DNA from: Formicarius rufipectus
Taxonomy: Eukaryota > Chordata > Aves > Passeriformes > Formicariidae
Length of the DNA stretch: 64,000 nt
Reading direction: 5' to 3'
NCBI GenBank assembly: GCA_013399695.1
Contig: VXAU01006136.1
Location: 716,579-780,578, forward strand
Below, one piece after another: positions 52,601 through 64,000 of this stretch. Numbering within the stretch: position 1 is the stretch's first letter; the number at the start of each line of letters is the position of its first letter. Both the position numbers and the translations under genes were made by a program. The notes below the pieces were generated by a model. The model saw nothing but the letters and a program-made list of their open reading frames with translations. It did no database searches and was not told where the DNA came from.

Positions 52601-55600
52601 CAGGCAGTGCCCTGTTCCCTACTTTGCTTCTCAGATGCCTGCTTCAGGCATGATTAGTATCAGCTTCTAAATGGCTGCACAGAACTTCTCTCTGAATTCA
52701 GGAGTGAAGACCAGATCTTGAGCCAGGGGAGTTGTTTGGCTGGAGAGATGTCTCCACAGAGCTGGTTTGTTAAAAGACAAAAGGAATTAATTTATTTTTC
52801 ATCATGATTATGCTATTTCTAAGTAAGAGTGAAAAATGAATTTTTTTTCTATAGTATATGGTTGAATTTTGGCCTTTAAAAATTTGTTTATTTTGAATGG
52901 AAGCCCAAAATGCACAGAATGTAACAAAAATTGCAGATACAGACAGGGATTTTTGTTTCACCTTTCAAGTTACTCCCACTCCTGATACTAAGGCAGTAGG
53001 TTCTGGATGTTTTCCCTCTCCTTGGAAAGAAACATATGAAAGTAAAAATCCTGAAGTAATACTGGAGGCAACTGCTTCCAGATAACTTGGCTGAAAGCAG
53101 TAAAATACAACCAGGCACACCAGGAATCTGAGGAAACTGTCCTGGGAACTGCCACCCAGACAGAGAATTCCCCAGCAACTGCAGTTCCCGCTCCTGGGAG
53201 ATGCAGCAAGGACATGAATAGGAGCTCCCCAGACAGTCCTGATGTGAAGGTAAGCACAACTGTTTTCTGAAATGTTCGATCCCATAATCCACAGATCCAT
53301 TTATCATAAATAACCATTCAGTGGCCCTCTGATGTAACAAACTCTTCTGGAATAAATCCAGCTCCAGAATTCTGAGAAGCTAAACATGCTGTCTATTCCC
53401 ATAGCTATAGACAGAGAGATGCTACTCAGCAACAAATGCTTTAAAAATAGTCCCTTTGGAATTATTCAGTGTTTGGGACTTGTCATTTCATAGGAGTAAA
53501 AATGGATTCATTTTGGCACAAAATATGCATAATATGTATCCACAGCTTTATAAATAGCATTTATAAAATTATATGTATAATTTTATCTTAAATTGATGCT
53601 GAGCAAAGAGACAAAACAATCAACAAGAGCTTAACACGTAAGTTTTGCTCTTAGGCTTTTTCCTTAGAAAGGCACATGTCAAAAGAGACCTTCATTTCCT
53701 CTTCCCTTCTTCCTTACTTCTTTAAGACAGCTTTAGGGAAAAAAGTTGAAATTACTGCCATAATGGCAAACATGATAGCTATAAGCCAAAGAGGCACCCT
53801 AGGCCAAAGTTGTCACCCCACACAAATTAATTCCATAGCTTTAGCTATTCTGTAGGAGAGAGGGTTTCAAATGTAAGCCTTGGGGTCCCAGCTTTTGCAA
53901 GTGGAGTCACAAATGTAATGGAATTTCTGTTGTTGAGATTAGCGCTCTGAGCCTGAACTGGGGTCAGTAACTGGAGCGTAACTTGAACTGACTTTTAAAG
54001 GAGCATTTGGGGACCATGCTCTTCGACTTCCTCTCTTCTTATTCTACTTCCTTCTCACTTGCCCTTGTAGTATTGATGCAGGGCCAAAGCATTGGTATTG
54101 GTGGGTGAGGAAGAGAGGTCTCATTGGAGGCTTCTGGGCATCTTTACTTTCCCACTTACTGGCTCTGCTGAGAGGAAACAGTACAAATATGAAGACTTTG
54201 GCACTGCCCTGTTCCAGGCTTTCATGTCTGCCCTCAACCCTGTGGAACCTGGCTGTAGGCTGAGAGGCCTTTTCTGTAAAGGTGCTCAGACTCAATATGT
54301 AGTACCCAAAGCCCTAGGAAAGGGTAGGAGGAGGGGTGGGGAAAAATACTGCAACATTGGAACAATAATGTAGAAAACAAAATGTGAGGTCTTATAGGAG
54401 TGCACAAGTTTTGTAAAGGGCAGAACTGTTTTCATTCACTCAAACTTACGTGTCTATACTCAGAAGCAGCTGGATGCCAGCATCCAAGTGGTATTTTACT
54501 CTGGGTCAGGTTGCCACAGCCATCACAGATAGTTCCAAGTGATCCATGGCCTGCCAGGAAGTGCAGGTTGGAGAGCTGTACTTCTGAGCTGGAGGATGCC
54601 ACTGCCATACTCCAACTTGGAGTTGTGTTTGTGAAGTCTCAAGATACACTGTATGAGTAGACTTAGTTGTGCTGTACTGATCAGAGAGAATGAGGCAGGC
54701 CAAAAGTCGGATTTGGCAACTCAGAGAGGGGAAGAAACTGGGCTTCCCAGAACACTGCAATGGCACAAGACAGCAACTTCACCAAAAATCTGAGATACTT
54801 CAAACTGTAATACTTTTCCTTAGAAATCAGCATTTAAAATATTTTTAATTAAATATGGCAATTTTTATTAAAAAAATCTTAGAATAGTATATTTTTTAAA
54901 AATCTGTTTGTTTTTTTTTCCCCCCCATTTTTTCCCATATGATTTCAAGAATGTCAGTAATATTTTCTAGGGAAAATTACATCCTACTTTCATTTTACTG
55001 AAATTGTCAAATGGTTTCTAGGACAATAGCATTAGAGCTCACTTTTCTACTTCTTGAGGGGTCAGATAGGTCTTGGTGAGAGAAATCAAGGGATTGACAA
55101 AAATGTCAGAACTGTGCTTTGATGTTTTCCCACCTCTTTCTAAAGCAAAAAATGTTGTCTGTTAATGTGATAAAAAGGAGTGAAGTTAGCAGGAAATTTA
55201 TGCCCTCCTGGAGACAGGGTGTGCTAGCTCTCCTCCAAGTTCTCTCATGCTATTTCCATGGCAACCCCATATAATGATAACTCCCACAGATTTTCTCCTT
55301 TTATCTGTTATTTTGGTCCTAGATGGTGATGGAGTTGAGGCATACATTTCTTTCACACTGTTTGATGCCTGTCAGTAACCAAAGGAAATAATGTCCTCAT
55401 TCTTCAGGCCTTTGGAATGTGCAGTTAGTTCACAGCACTTTCAGAAATTCACCTGCAGAGCTGGACAGAGAAGAGACAAGGAAATCAGTGCTACAGATGC
55501 TCAGAGAAAGCTACAAAGGGTGAATACTCAGTGTCAGCACAATGTGTCAGGATTACATTCCAGTCCTGCTTTTCTCCTCCCCATGGCCGGAGTAACAGCA

Positions 55601-57019
55601 GGAGTCCGAGTAGGAGACCATGGTGTAATGGGAGGATGGATGGTTTGTGTGCAGGGAGCTGTCCTGCCCATGGAAAGAGGAGGTCATTCTGTTTGACTGG
55701 GACATACTCCCATTCCCTCTACTGTTTGCTTGTGATTGCAGATCTAGTTCAGCTCATGAGACAAGGATTGGGAGCTTCTCCCAGGCATAGTTGCAGCCAG
55801 AGAAACCCTTGACCAAGTGCCTCTAACCCACTACTTCCTCCCTCTTATGAAATCTCTGCAGTAAGCTGCTGCTGACTGATTTTACAAAGCAGAAGTTGCA
55901 GGCATGCAGCTTGTTCCTGGAAACCTATGCTTGCTTTATCTAGCTAGTAGGACAGGACAGGGCAGATTATTAGCACTGGAGAGGAATGTCCTCAGAGATC
56001 CTGGACTCTAGCTGCCTATGTGGGCTGTACGCAGTTTCTGTGCTTGGGCTGCAATTCAGTCAGTGCCAGGGAGGCTAGGTCAGTCTGAATGTGAGGATCT
56101 ATCCCAAGCATCCCCTTACTTCATGCCCTGAAAGCATCCCAGTGTTTTGACTCTCCTCACTTCTTCCTACAGAGGCTCCCATTTAAACAAATGGGCAGTG
56201 CTAGCTGAAAGGGCATCCTCCTCCAGGCAGGGATCTTAAATACTTGATAAATGTCCCTTCTGAATAAGGCTGCTGCTCAAAAAAAGTTGTTCTATCTGTT
56301 TGGTCCTCTCTATCCTGTAAACCAGCTGTTGTTGGGAGCTTTGCTAGGTCTCAGACTGTTCCAATAGATGGAGAGGCTAATTATGCAAGAAATTACTCAG
56401 TTATCTGCATGCAGAGAGATTTGCAAGGACAGGGTATGTGAAGGATCAATACTCCTCTGGTGCAAGAGCAGTCACAGCAGCTGCATGGAACAAGAGGAAA
56501 GATGGCACTGCACCCACAGGGACCACATCCAATTGCTGTAGTCCCTTGGAATTTGTGTTGCCTACTACCCTAGAGGGGTGAGTCAAGAAGGGACACACAA
56601 TCTCCCTGCTCAGCTCGCCATCAAACCACTGGATCCCTCTTCCTTGCACCCTTAGAGAGATTGGGATGGTTTCAGGTGTGAGATTTTTTGCTGCCTGGCT
56701 TCACCTCATCAATACACAATGATGAGAGTTATTCCTTAGGAAACTGGGAAAGGAGCCAGAGGCTCAATGCTATGATTAGCCCCTGCTCCCAAGTTAGACA
56801 ATGTACTTTCTGGTTTAGGACTGGTGTCCATCACTGCCTGGGTATGAGTGAACCACTGTCTCAGCTGTGGACCCCACCCGTGTGAGATGATGCACATTTG
56901 CAGAAGCTGGTGCATCTCAGCCTTTGGCTCCCCTACAGTCTCCTCTGAGTCAAGTAGAGTCTGTGACTGCAGACATATGTGATTATGCAGAAACCTCCAT
57001 TACAGGGAGAGAAGGGAGA

Positions 57020-57235
57020 GCACAGCATCACAGAATCATATAGGTTGGATCTGAGATCATCAAGCTCAACCTCTGACTGAATACCACCATGCCAACTAAA
57101 CCATATCACGAAGTGCCACCTCTACTTCTTTTTTGAGCACTTCCAGGGGTAGTGACTCCACCACTTCCTGTAGTTTGAGTCCTTGCCTGGAAGCAGATCA
57201 GGTCTGAATCTCTTTTCTGAATGACACAGAACAAT
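57020..57235 (-). mobile_element. CR1 LINE 3' fragment, minus orientation
   Basis: Begins with the reverse-complement CR1 terminus (atcacagaatcatataggttgg) and continues with 'gagatcatcaagctcaacc', 'ccatgccaactaaaccat', 'tgccacctctac', 'ttgagcacttccaggg' and 'tgactccaccacttcc'. This is the standard order of an avian CR1 subfamily read from its 3' end. It is truncated on the far side. Confidence 0.85.
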
Positions 57236-57639
57236 TCACCTGGTCATGTGGGTGAGCAATCACTTAGGCATGCTGGAAACTTGACTTTGACTTTCTGCCC
57301 TGAGTGTAGGAAGTATCATTTCCCCATCACATTAGTATGATGGAAGAATAAGCATGTGAAAGATCTTTTGAAGGACTTTTAGCAAGTCAAAAGAAAAATC
57401 TAAAACAAAATAAGAGAATTTCTAAATAGCAGATCTGAGGTCATCAATATAAATTGGTGGCCAGCACCTTGTCCACATGTATTATGATGATCCCATCAAA
57501 CACAAACAATTCCTCATCCCCCAGGGCAAAATTTTGGTTGAGACAGTGGGGTTAAACACAGCCACAAATACTTGCTAAGAGGGAGGTCACAAAGGCAAAA
57601 TCCTTGTATGAAATATTTTCAAGTTCATGTTAGTTTTCT

Positions 57640-57672
57640 TTCTTTCTTTTTTCTTTTTTTTTTTTTTTTAAT
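57640..57672. repeat. Pyrimidine (TTTC/T)n tract
   Basis: CTTT repeats passing into a T-run. Low-complexity sequence. Confidence 0.7.
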
Positions 57673-58248
57673 CCTTAGGATGCTGCTAAGACACATATAT
57701 CCATAAAAGTTATTTTTTCCATCCTTAGACATATAGATGTCTCTACAGTGAGAACCAAAGTCAAAGAAACTTTTGCTATTGATTTTACCAGCAAGAATTT
57801 AACTTTTATTTCCAAAATTCTCACTTCAAATATATCATCATGCTTCTATTAATTTCAGTATGAGCATTGTCAGCACAGCTGGAGGCAGAGCATGCCCCAA
57901 AAGCTGATTACATTTGAAGAGTGCACTGTGAAAGAGAAATCAGGTGAAACACTATCAAGGATCCTGTAAAGGAGCATGCAGCTTTTTTCAGCTTTTCCTC
58001 ATTCATTCAGTAAAGTGGATTGTCAGACAATAAAGACCAATGATATTCAGAAAAAGGCAAAACCCATAATGAAACTTGCAGACAAATGACTTTCCCCTCC
58101 TCCTATCCACTTGCCCCAAAATTTGAAAGAATGACTTGTAACTAGGGTCCAGGACTGCAAACCTCAGTAAATCTGGCTTTAGAACTTTTGCTGTCAAATG
58201 AAAAATGCGATGGGCTAACAAGACACGAAACACTGATCTGGTGTGACC

Positions 58249-59032
58249 TCACTCAAACACTTTGAACAGGTTGAAAGTGGTTCGTGACCTATCTTCGTGC
58301 GTTCTCGGTAACTCCGCAGGAACGGGACCGTGTATTCGCAGTGGATGCAGATCCCGCAGTGCCCCCACCTGGTTATTGAAGATCTCGATATCACTGTAAA
58401 ATAGAGACGGTTCCAGATTTCATGTCCTTAGACGGGACAGGTTTCAGTTCATCTTCCAGAGAGTTCACTAAAGCACAGCGAGCGGCAGAGCCAATCTCCT
58501 CCTAAGACAGGAGCAGGGTAGCAGAGAGTGACAATAGCACTTCAGTGCTGCAAGAACTGAGGAGACAGCTCTTGGGTCATTTGAAGCAGTGCTGCAACTG
58601 TCCCACAGTCCCTCCATCAGCCCATGCTCCGGGGAACTGACCATACCTTGCCTCTCAGCACACACATCCTTGCACCAGTGACACCATCTGTTTGTGAGGT
58701 GATGCATGCTTCAGAACTGGACTTTTAATCTTGGCCCTGACAATGTCTCATATCACACAAATCATTTGCCAATTTTAACCCAGAAGTCTGGATGTAATGA
58801 AGGGGAACCACAACACAGCCTTGATACATAGAAGTGACGGTGTTGATGAGTGAGGATGAGAAAGGACAAGGAAAGGTCATGGTATCTACCTGCTGCTTCT
58901 TTGTGTAAGAACATTGTCCTGACCACGCAGCTGCTGGATATCGCAGGCTTTGACACTGGGGATTTCCTGGCTTGCTGACTGGCATAGTTCCACGTAGGCA
59001 ACTGCAGGAGCCAGTGACCTCCACATGGGAGG
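58249..59032 (-). CDS. Candidate unrecognised gene, two phase-matched coding exons
   Basis: Proposed exons are 59032-58890 and 58393-58249 (stop TGA). The first has an acceptor CCATTCTGTCCAG and donor CAG|GTAGAT; the second has acceptor TATTTTACAG. The first exon is open from phase 0 to phase 2 and the second completes the split Ser codon and stays open to its stop, 95 codons in all. If the ATG at 59026 is the start, the product is 93 aa, beginning MWRSLAPAVAYVELC and ending TTFNLFKVFE. Longer forms with upstream exons are possible, since the frame is open at the acceptor. The second exon holds about ten CpGs in 145 bases of an otherwise CpG-poor region. A CpG island with a minus-strand donor lies 1 kb upstream, and AATAAA on the minus strand lies near 57815. 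I do not recognise the product. It could be a real small gene, a lncRNA or chance. Confidence 0.42.
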
Positions 59033-59404
59033 CTGGACAGAATGGGGAACAGAGTTGGTGAGCCCTATACTGCTTGGACAGTCAGTCTGCCAGAAGCATG
59101 CCACCTTGCTGCCCTACCCCAGTGATTGCCAGTCTCCTGTGGCCTTGCAGAGCACCAGGAGTCTGGGGTGCAGAGTCTGGGGGTTGACTGATCTTCCTTG
59201 ACCACAGAAACCTCACTAAAGATGGGCAGGAACCTCTCCAGGCAGCCATTTCTATCCAGCAGCTAAAGTGCAGTCAGTTAGGAAGAGGCTAATTGAAATC
59301 AAACCAAATTGTGCCTAAAATAAAAAGAGTTCAGAGATCAGGGCTTTATCCTACTGCATAAAACAAACTGAACGTCACAGTGGAAATGCTTCGCTTTTCA
59401 GTTG

Positions 59405-59640
59405 GAAAGTTTCATTTGCTTGGTTCGTTGTTTTTGTTTTGTAATTTGTTTTGGTTTTGGTTTTGTGGGTTTTTTTGTTTGTTTGTTGTTGTTGNNNNNN
59501 NTTTTTTGTTTGTTGTTTTTGTTGGGTTTTTTTGTGTGTTTTTTTATTTTTGGGTGTGGGGGTGGTTTTTTTTTTTTTTTTTTTTTGGCGTTGTTTTGTT
59601 TTGTTTTGTTTTGTTTTGTTTTAATATTGGAGTATGCTGA
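59405..59640. repeat. T/G-rich low-complexity block with assembly gap and (TTTTG)n
   Basis: Almost only T and G on the plus strand, interrupted by seven N at 59495-59501 and ending in about six TTTTG units (59591-59622). The gap probably marks sequencing or assembly failure, so its true length is uncertain. Confidence 0.85.
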
Positions 59641-59724
59641 GCCAAAGAAATCATGACAGCAAAATTGCAAATTTTACCCAAGTTCAATGTAAGGCCATGA
59701 AATAAATAACTTAAATTGAAACAA

Positions 59725-59762
59725 CCTTTTTTCTTTTTATTTTTCTTTTTTTTTTTTTTAAT
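59725..59762. repeat. T-rich tract
   Basis: T-run interrupted by C and A, just before the 59.8 kb CpG island. Confidence 0.7.
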
Positions 59763-59829
59763 TGAAACGGGTTGTAATACTAAAGCTTTAAGGAGATGCG
59801 GCGTTTTCTGTCTAGGGTGGGGTTTTTTT

Positions 59830-60160
59830 ACTGGAACAAAGTACGTTTTCCCCCGGTGCCGCCCATCCCTGCGCCGATCCCGCCGGGCGTGGGCCCGGGG
59901 GCGGCTCCGCGGGGCAGCGGCGCCACCCGGTGGCCACCGGCGGAACGGCAGGAGGAGCCGCCCGCGGCGTCGTATCCTCGAGGCGTGCCGAGCCGCCGGC
60001 TCGTCTCCTCGCACCGACCTTCTCGGCGTTGCCTCCGCTCCCTTTGCGGCACCAGAAAACTAAACTCACCCTGTTTTCGAGGGGTTTGCTTTCAATCCTG
60101 GTAGAATAGGCGCAGTGGGGCGGGACCTACTGCTCTGGAGAGCAGTGTGAGTACCAGGTA
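59830..60160. promoter_or_regulatory. CpG island, possibly a bidirectional promoter
   Basis: Abruptly G+C- and CpG-rich, densest at 59850-60055, with no known exon of a neighbouring gene inside. On the minus strand CAGG|GTGAGT (donor GT at 60069-60068) would end a first exon lying above 60070, feeding the candidate gene at 58.2-59.0 kb. That exon has no usable ATG in frame, so it would be non-coding. On the plus strand donor-like GTGAGT (60147) and CCAG|GTAGGT (60158) could end a first exon running the other way. Confidence 0.55.
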
Positions 60161-60169
60161 GGTGCTAGA

Positions 60170-61540
60170 ATCATCTCAGACCCTGTGTGCCTCGTTGCTC
60201 CTTTGGCACCAGTCTCAGGTGGCTACGTAAGGGGCTGAGGGCGTGGGGAACAGGCAGTGAGAGAGGGTGGCTCGGCACTGCTTAAACCACAGTGCCTGCA
60301 GGAACAGCCTAGTTTTTTTCGTTACAGGGGCATCCTTGGATGACCAAGTGACACGGAGCAACACTTGAGTGCCTAATTTCTGAGATTTGTTCAGTCTGGC
60401 AAAATCAATAGGGAGCTGATTTGCAGGAAAACATGGTTTCTTACAGCACTGAGCAAAGAGTATGAGAGCCCAGAATGCTGCTCAAGTCCCCTTCTCTCCA
60501 TGATTAGAGACCTCACCAAAAAAAATTGACATTTCTTTATATTCAGGAATTTGATTCTCACTACAGACTGTTTTAAGGGAGAAACAGCAGACAGTGACAT
60601 ACAATGGAGACAGAGCATTCTATTTCAGCTCTTGCCTAATTAATTAGAGAACAAGATGCCCATTTTATAAGCCACAGCCTTCAGTTTCTCCTCAAATGCA
60701 CCTGTTACCAGCTGGATGAGAGAAACTGCTCCAGAGCTCTGTCTGACTGACTCTGAAGGTAAATATAGATAAAATCAGCCTGGCCAGCCAGGATGGCAGC
60801 TCCTACTCCATTCCTGGCACTTCAGAAAGCCTTTTGCAGAAAATGGTACTTATATCTAGCACAGTGCTTCACTCATCACCATAGCAAAAGGAAAGCAAAC
60901 ACCAGTTTCCCTAGAAACTGCATGTGGCAGGGCATGTTGACTTTAAGGGAGGGAAAGGATCCTAAATAAGAGAGTCCTGAGTGCAGAAGGGTAAGTGTGT
61001 GGCACACAGGGACCAAGGTGGCTGGCGTGGGGCAGGGACCACCAGGAGAATGTCTTATGGCCACTGTCCTGCATTGCTCAGTGCAGTGGTAAAGGCTGCC
61101 TTGAGGCAGAGTCCCTGTGGATGGGTGACCCAGTGTGCACAGCTTCATTGAGCACAGTTGGTCACCAACAGCTCACCAACCCCAGTCTGAGCGGAGGGAT
61201 GCAGGTGGTACTCAAGGGTTGGGCCTGTTGCCATTGAGGCACACCTCTACTTTGCATTCAGAGCCCCAGAAAGCAGGCAAATTAGAGCAGGGGCCTTTGG
61301 GTTTCCTTCTCCAGGGCTTCCGGCTGGGAGAAGCAGCTACCAGTGGAGCCCTCAGCTGAGTGGCCTTGGGTGTTATTTCTGGCTTCTGTCGGAAACAACT
61401 TGCCTTAGAGATGGAACCTCAGGACTGTTCAGTCTCTTCTACTTATGACACAAGCTCCTCCAGGGCAAAGGGAGTAACTGGTGCTGGGGAAAATGAATCT
61501 GAAGAAGGCATTGTCCAGCGATTGCACATTTATAGCAATG
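60170..61540. other. No gene seen
   Basis: Ordinary A+T-balanced sequence with short frames only. A plus-strand transcript from the 60 kb CpG island would cross it, but I see no convincing exon. Confidence 0.55.
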
Positions 61541-61549
61541 TATGCAACC

Positions 61550-62105
61550 ACATATCAGGCTGCATGAGTAAGGGTGAAGTCATCAAGGTGAGGGAGTTGG
61601 TTATGCCCTTTTATTTAGCACTCTTGAAGCTATATCTGGAGTACTGTGTCCAGTTTGGGTCTCTCACTGCAAGAGCTTGATCAAGTGGAACAAGTTAGAC
61701 AGGAGGGCCACTGAGATAGCTAGGAGATGGTTGGAGCATGTCACCCGAAGGAAGGACAAAGAGGCCTGTCCAGCCCTCAGTAGAAAGGTTAAGGAGGCTG
61801 CTCTTGTCTATTAACAAAATGGATGCTACAGAGAAGATGAGATCAGACTCCCCTTAGCAGTACACAGTGAAAGGTCAAGGGGATGACAGAGAAAGTACAG
61901 CAAGGAAAATTCTGATTAGACCCAAATTTAAAATTTCCAGTGAAGGTGGTCAGACACCAGCAGAGGGACCCTGAAATGCTCTATGATCTCCACCTTTGGA
62001 GATATTCAAAGCATACCTCAAATCTGATCTAGCTTTGAGGTCAGCCTTGTTCAGGGCAGAAGCAGGAGGCGACCTCTACAGAGGTCCCCTCTGACTGAAA
62101 CCTTT
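61550..62105 (+). mobile_element. CR1 LINE remnant, end of ORF2 plus 3' region
   Basis: Diverged CR1 in plus orientation. The block 'ctatatctggagtactgtgtccag' translates to LEYCVQFGS, the typical reverse-transcriptase tail. It is followed by 'gacaggagggccactgagat', a 'gaccctgaaatgct' block, 'ccacctttggagatattcaaagc' and 'acaggtcccctctgactgaaacc'-like sequence (the last with small changes). Frames are broken by indels, so it is inactive. Confidence 0.82.
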
Positions 62106-62109
62106 GTGT

Positions 62110-64000
62110 GACTCAGTTATACTGTTAAACCTATGAAAATGTAGGAAAGAGCTGGGAACAAGGAAGAACTCTGGCTTCTGAGAACCACCAGCTCTCTTCA
62201 TGAAAATGAGCTCACATTTTGAAGGCAGTCTGCAGCAGAATAAAGCAAGAGGCATCCCATATGTTACCCACATGTGACCTTCACACTGGCAACTTTTAGA
62301 TCTCTTGTTTAAGAAGCTGCAAAGCCAGTCCGTCCCTGGGAACTGTGTGTGTGGAGAAGAGTATTAGCTAAGCAACCCACCTGACCCAATGGAAATGTAC
62401 CTGGGCTGGATGCTGCCTCTTGCTCCTCTGGGTGTTGTTGCCCTTGAGGTGCTGCTCACAGGCTGTAGTGCAACTGCTTGAGATAGCTGAAAGAGACTGT
62501 GCTCCCAGCTGTTCACTTTGCCTCAGTCAGGGCCAGGAAAATGAGAGGTATTTCTCCTCTTCAGCTATCTTTTTTTTTCTGGTCCAGTGTGATGAGACAC
62601 TGAAATATACAGTGTAGGTTTGTATGGAAGAAGGTGATTGCTGTCACTGGGCACTGAACACACCATATGTAATGTCAGTCACCTTTGGCAAAGGAACAAC
62701 ATGCACAGTTGGCCCAAAAGTTGCCACATCCAAGATGTGGCCCTGTGATTCTGTTCCTTGGGGAGCAGGTTTGATTAAAGTGATCCTCTGGCCCTGTAAG
62801 CCTGGAGAGACTGGCCCCAGCTGAAAGACAGGGACTCACTTATGACCTCTGTGATACAACAGGGGCTACAGGTCCTATGGGGAGACAGTCACTCCCTAGC
62901 AAAGAAACACCTTGTTTATGGAGGGTGGCACTGGCACCACCTGCCAGATGGGGAACTTTTTGGCAAACCAGGGAGCATTTGAGATGTGAACCCTGCAAGG
63001 TCCTTCCCCATTACAGGCCATGACACCCTTGATCTGTGCCTGGCTCCCAGCATTTATTGCACCATTCATGTTCACTCCTGGTCAGGCATGTGGAGCCCTA
63101 CAGCCCTGGCAAGGCCATGGTGACTGAAGGTCCTGGGACTGAGAAGTGTTTTTGTCATTCTTTGCTCTTTTCCCATGACACCTCTGACCCGAAGTTCAGC
63201 AGAGTTTATCCTGTCTCCTGATAATCCTGGCTGCTTTCATAATCCAGGTATGCTCTGTGTCAACCCTTCTCCAGTGTGTATATTTCTGTTTTCTGATGCT
63301 CTCGTCTCCTAGAAGAGGAAGTGGAGGGACCAGATGGGACCAGGGCCTTGATGGTAGCATACCTACAACCACCACCACTAAGGGACTGCTTTGCAGGAGA
63401 GTGGGTAGGCATGAGCCTTACTGGGCTTACAGGCAGTAATAGATTTTAAGAAAAAACAGCACAAGGATCAGGCAACCTTCCTGCCTCCTCAACTCCCCTG
63501 TTCCTTTTGGGTCTAGTCTGTCTGGCCCCACCAGTTTAGGATTTCCCTGGGACCTGTGTGTGTGACTAATTGGCCAACAGGTTTGGCTTAAGCTCAATTA
63601 CAAGGAAAGAGGAAACTGTTGCTTTCCCAAAAGTCCCTCCTGAGATGTGAGAAACCTTCAGAGCAGCAGCACCCCTTTCCCACCAGTGCCAAGTTCCACA
63701 GAAATTCATATTTATTTTGGCATTTAAAGAAGCCCTCACCCAAAACTGCCTTAATATTGAACAAGTGCAAAATAGCTCTGGGCAGATTAGTATTTTTGTC
63801 ATTACAGAGGTTTAAAAAAATTACTCTAAATAGCACTGTGAATCCATGGAAAGAGATTTTCACTCTCTGCTGAGCAGCATACACTGACAACCAAGTAATC
63901 AAGGAAATCACCATGCCCTCAGTTGATGGGACTGCATATGGTGTCTCTCATCCTTCCTAGTTCTGCTGCCTCTGGGGCCAAGGTACATTGGGAGGCACTT
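62110..64000. other. No gene seen
   Basis: No exon, RNA gene or clear repeat recognised on either strand up to the window edge. Confidence 0.55.

Larger units (their letters stand above)
45840..57010. other. Gene-poor region downstream of HEBP1
   Basis: About 11 kb with no gene I can support. It contains a probable ancient repeat near 48360-48640, a (TG)n microsatellite at 49602-49633, an A+T-rich tract about 54830-54920, and one weak candidate exon at 53082-53249 (see findings). The longest open frame (150 codons, minus strand, 52888-53340) looks random. Confidence 0.6.

Noticed and set aside
52888..53340. 150-codon minus-strand frame
   Set aside because: Cys-rich random-looking sequence, no poly(A) signal or promoter context, and no family resemblance.
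59544..60104. Frames of 85-156 codons on both strands in the 60 kb CpG island
   Set aside because: Low-complexity and CpG-driven. None connects by splice phase to a convincing exon.
61360..61680. 106-codon plus-strand frame
   Set aside because: Its C-terminal part is the CR1 reverse-transcriptase tail (LEYCVQFGS), so it is a retroelement fragment and not a host gene.

Overview
This is vertebrate nuclear DNA, almost certainly from a bird. Intron-split genes with GT-AG junctions sit in A+T-rich DNA with scattered CR1 LINE remnants in both orientations. The gene order GSG1 > < FAM234B ... HEBP1 > is the one known from human 12p13.1. I found no bacterial, phage or CRISPR features. Two small assembly gaps are present, at 29632 and 59495-59501.

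Layout. (1) 66-1952, plus strand: the last three coding exons of GSG1, a claudin-like four-helix membrane protein; its 5' part lies outside the window. (2) 24747 down to about 2745, minus strand: the complete FAM234B gene, 13 coding exons and 623 aa by my splicing. It runs from a CpG-island promoter at about 24.4-24.86 kb to a long 3' UTR that faces the GSG1 3' end. A decayed partial copy of its exon 12 lies inside that 3' UTR. (3) 25-36.6 kb: no gene I can support. (4) 36690-38889, plus strand: a compact four-exon gene for a predicted secreted, basic, coiled-coil protein of 169 aa that I do not recognise, with its own poly(A) signal. (5) 42290-45736, plus strand: complete HEBP1 (189 aa, four coding exons) from a second CpG island. 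(6) 46-57 kb: gene-poor, with a (TG)n microsatellite and repeat remnants. (7) 58.2-60.15 kb, minus strand: a possible unrecognised small gene. Two phase-compatible coding exons lie downstream of a third CpG island that has donor-like sites pointing both ways. (8) 60.2-64 kb: mostly gene-free, with a CR1 fragment.

The genes do not form a pathway. GSG1 is a membrane protein, FAM234B a single-pass membrane protein with FG-GAP-like calcium loops, and HEBP1 a cytosolic tetrapyrrole-binding protein and source of a chemotactic peptide. The two items most worth following are the uncharacterised secreted protein gene at 36.7-38.9 kb and the candidate minus-strand gene at 58.2-60.1 kb. All exon coordinates were derived by hand from splice signals, reading phase and remembered family sequences, without alignment software.
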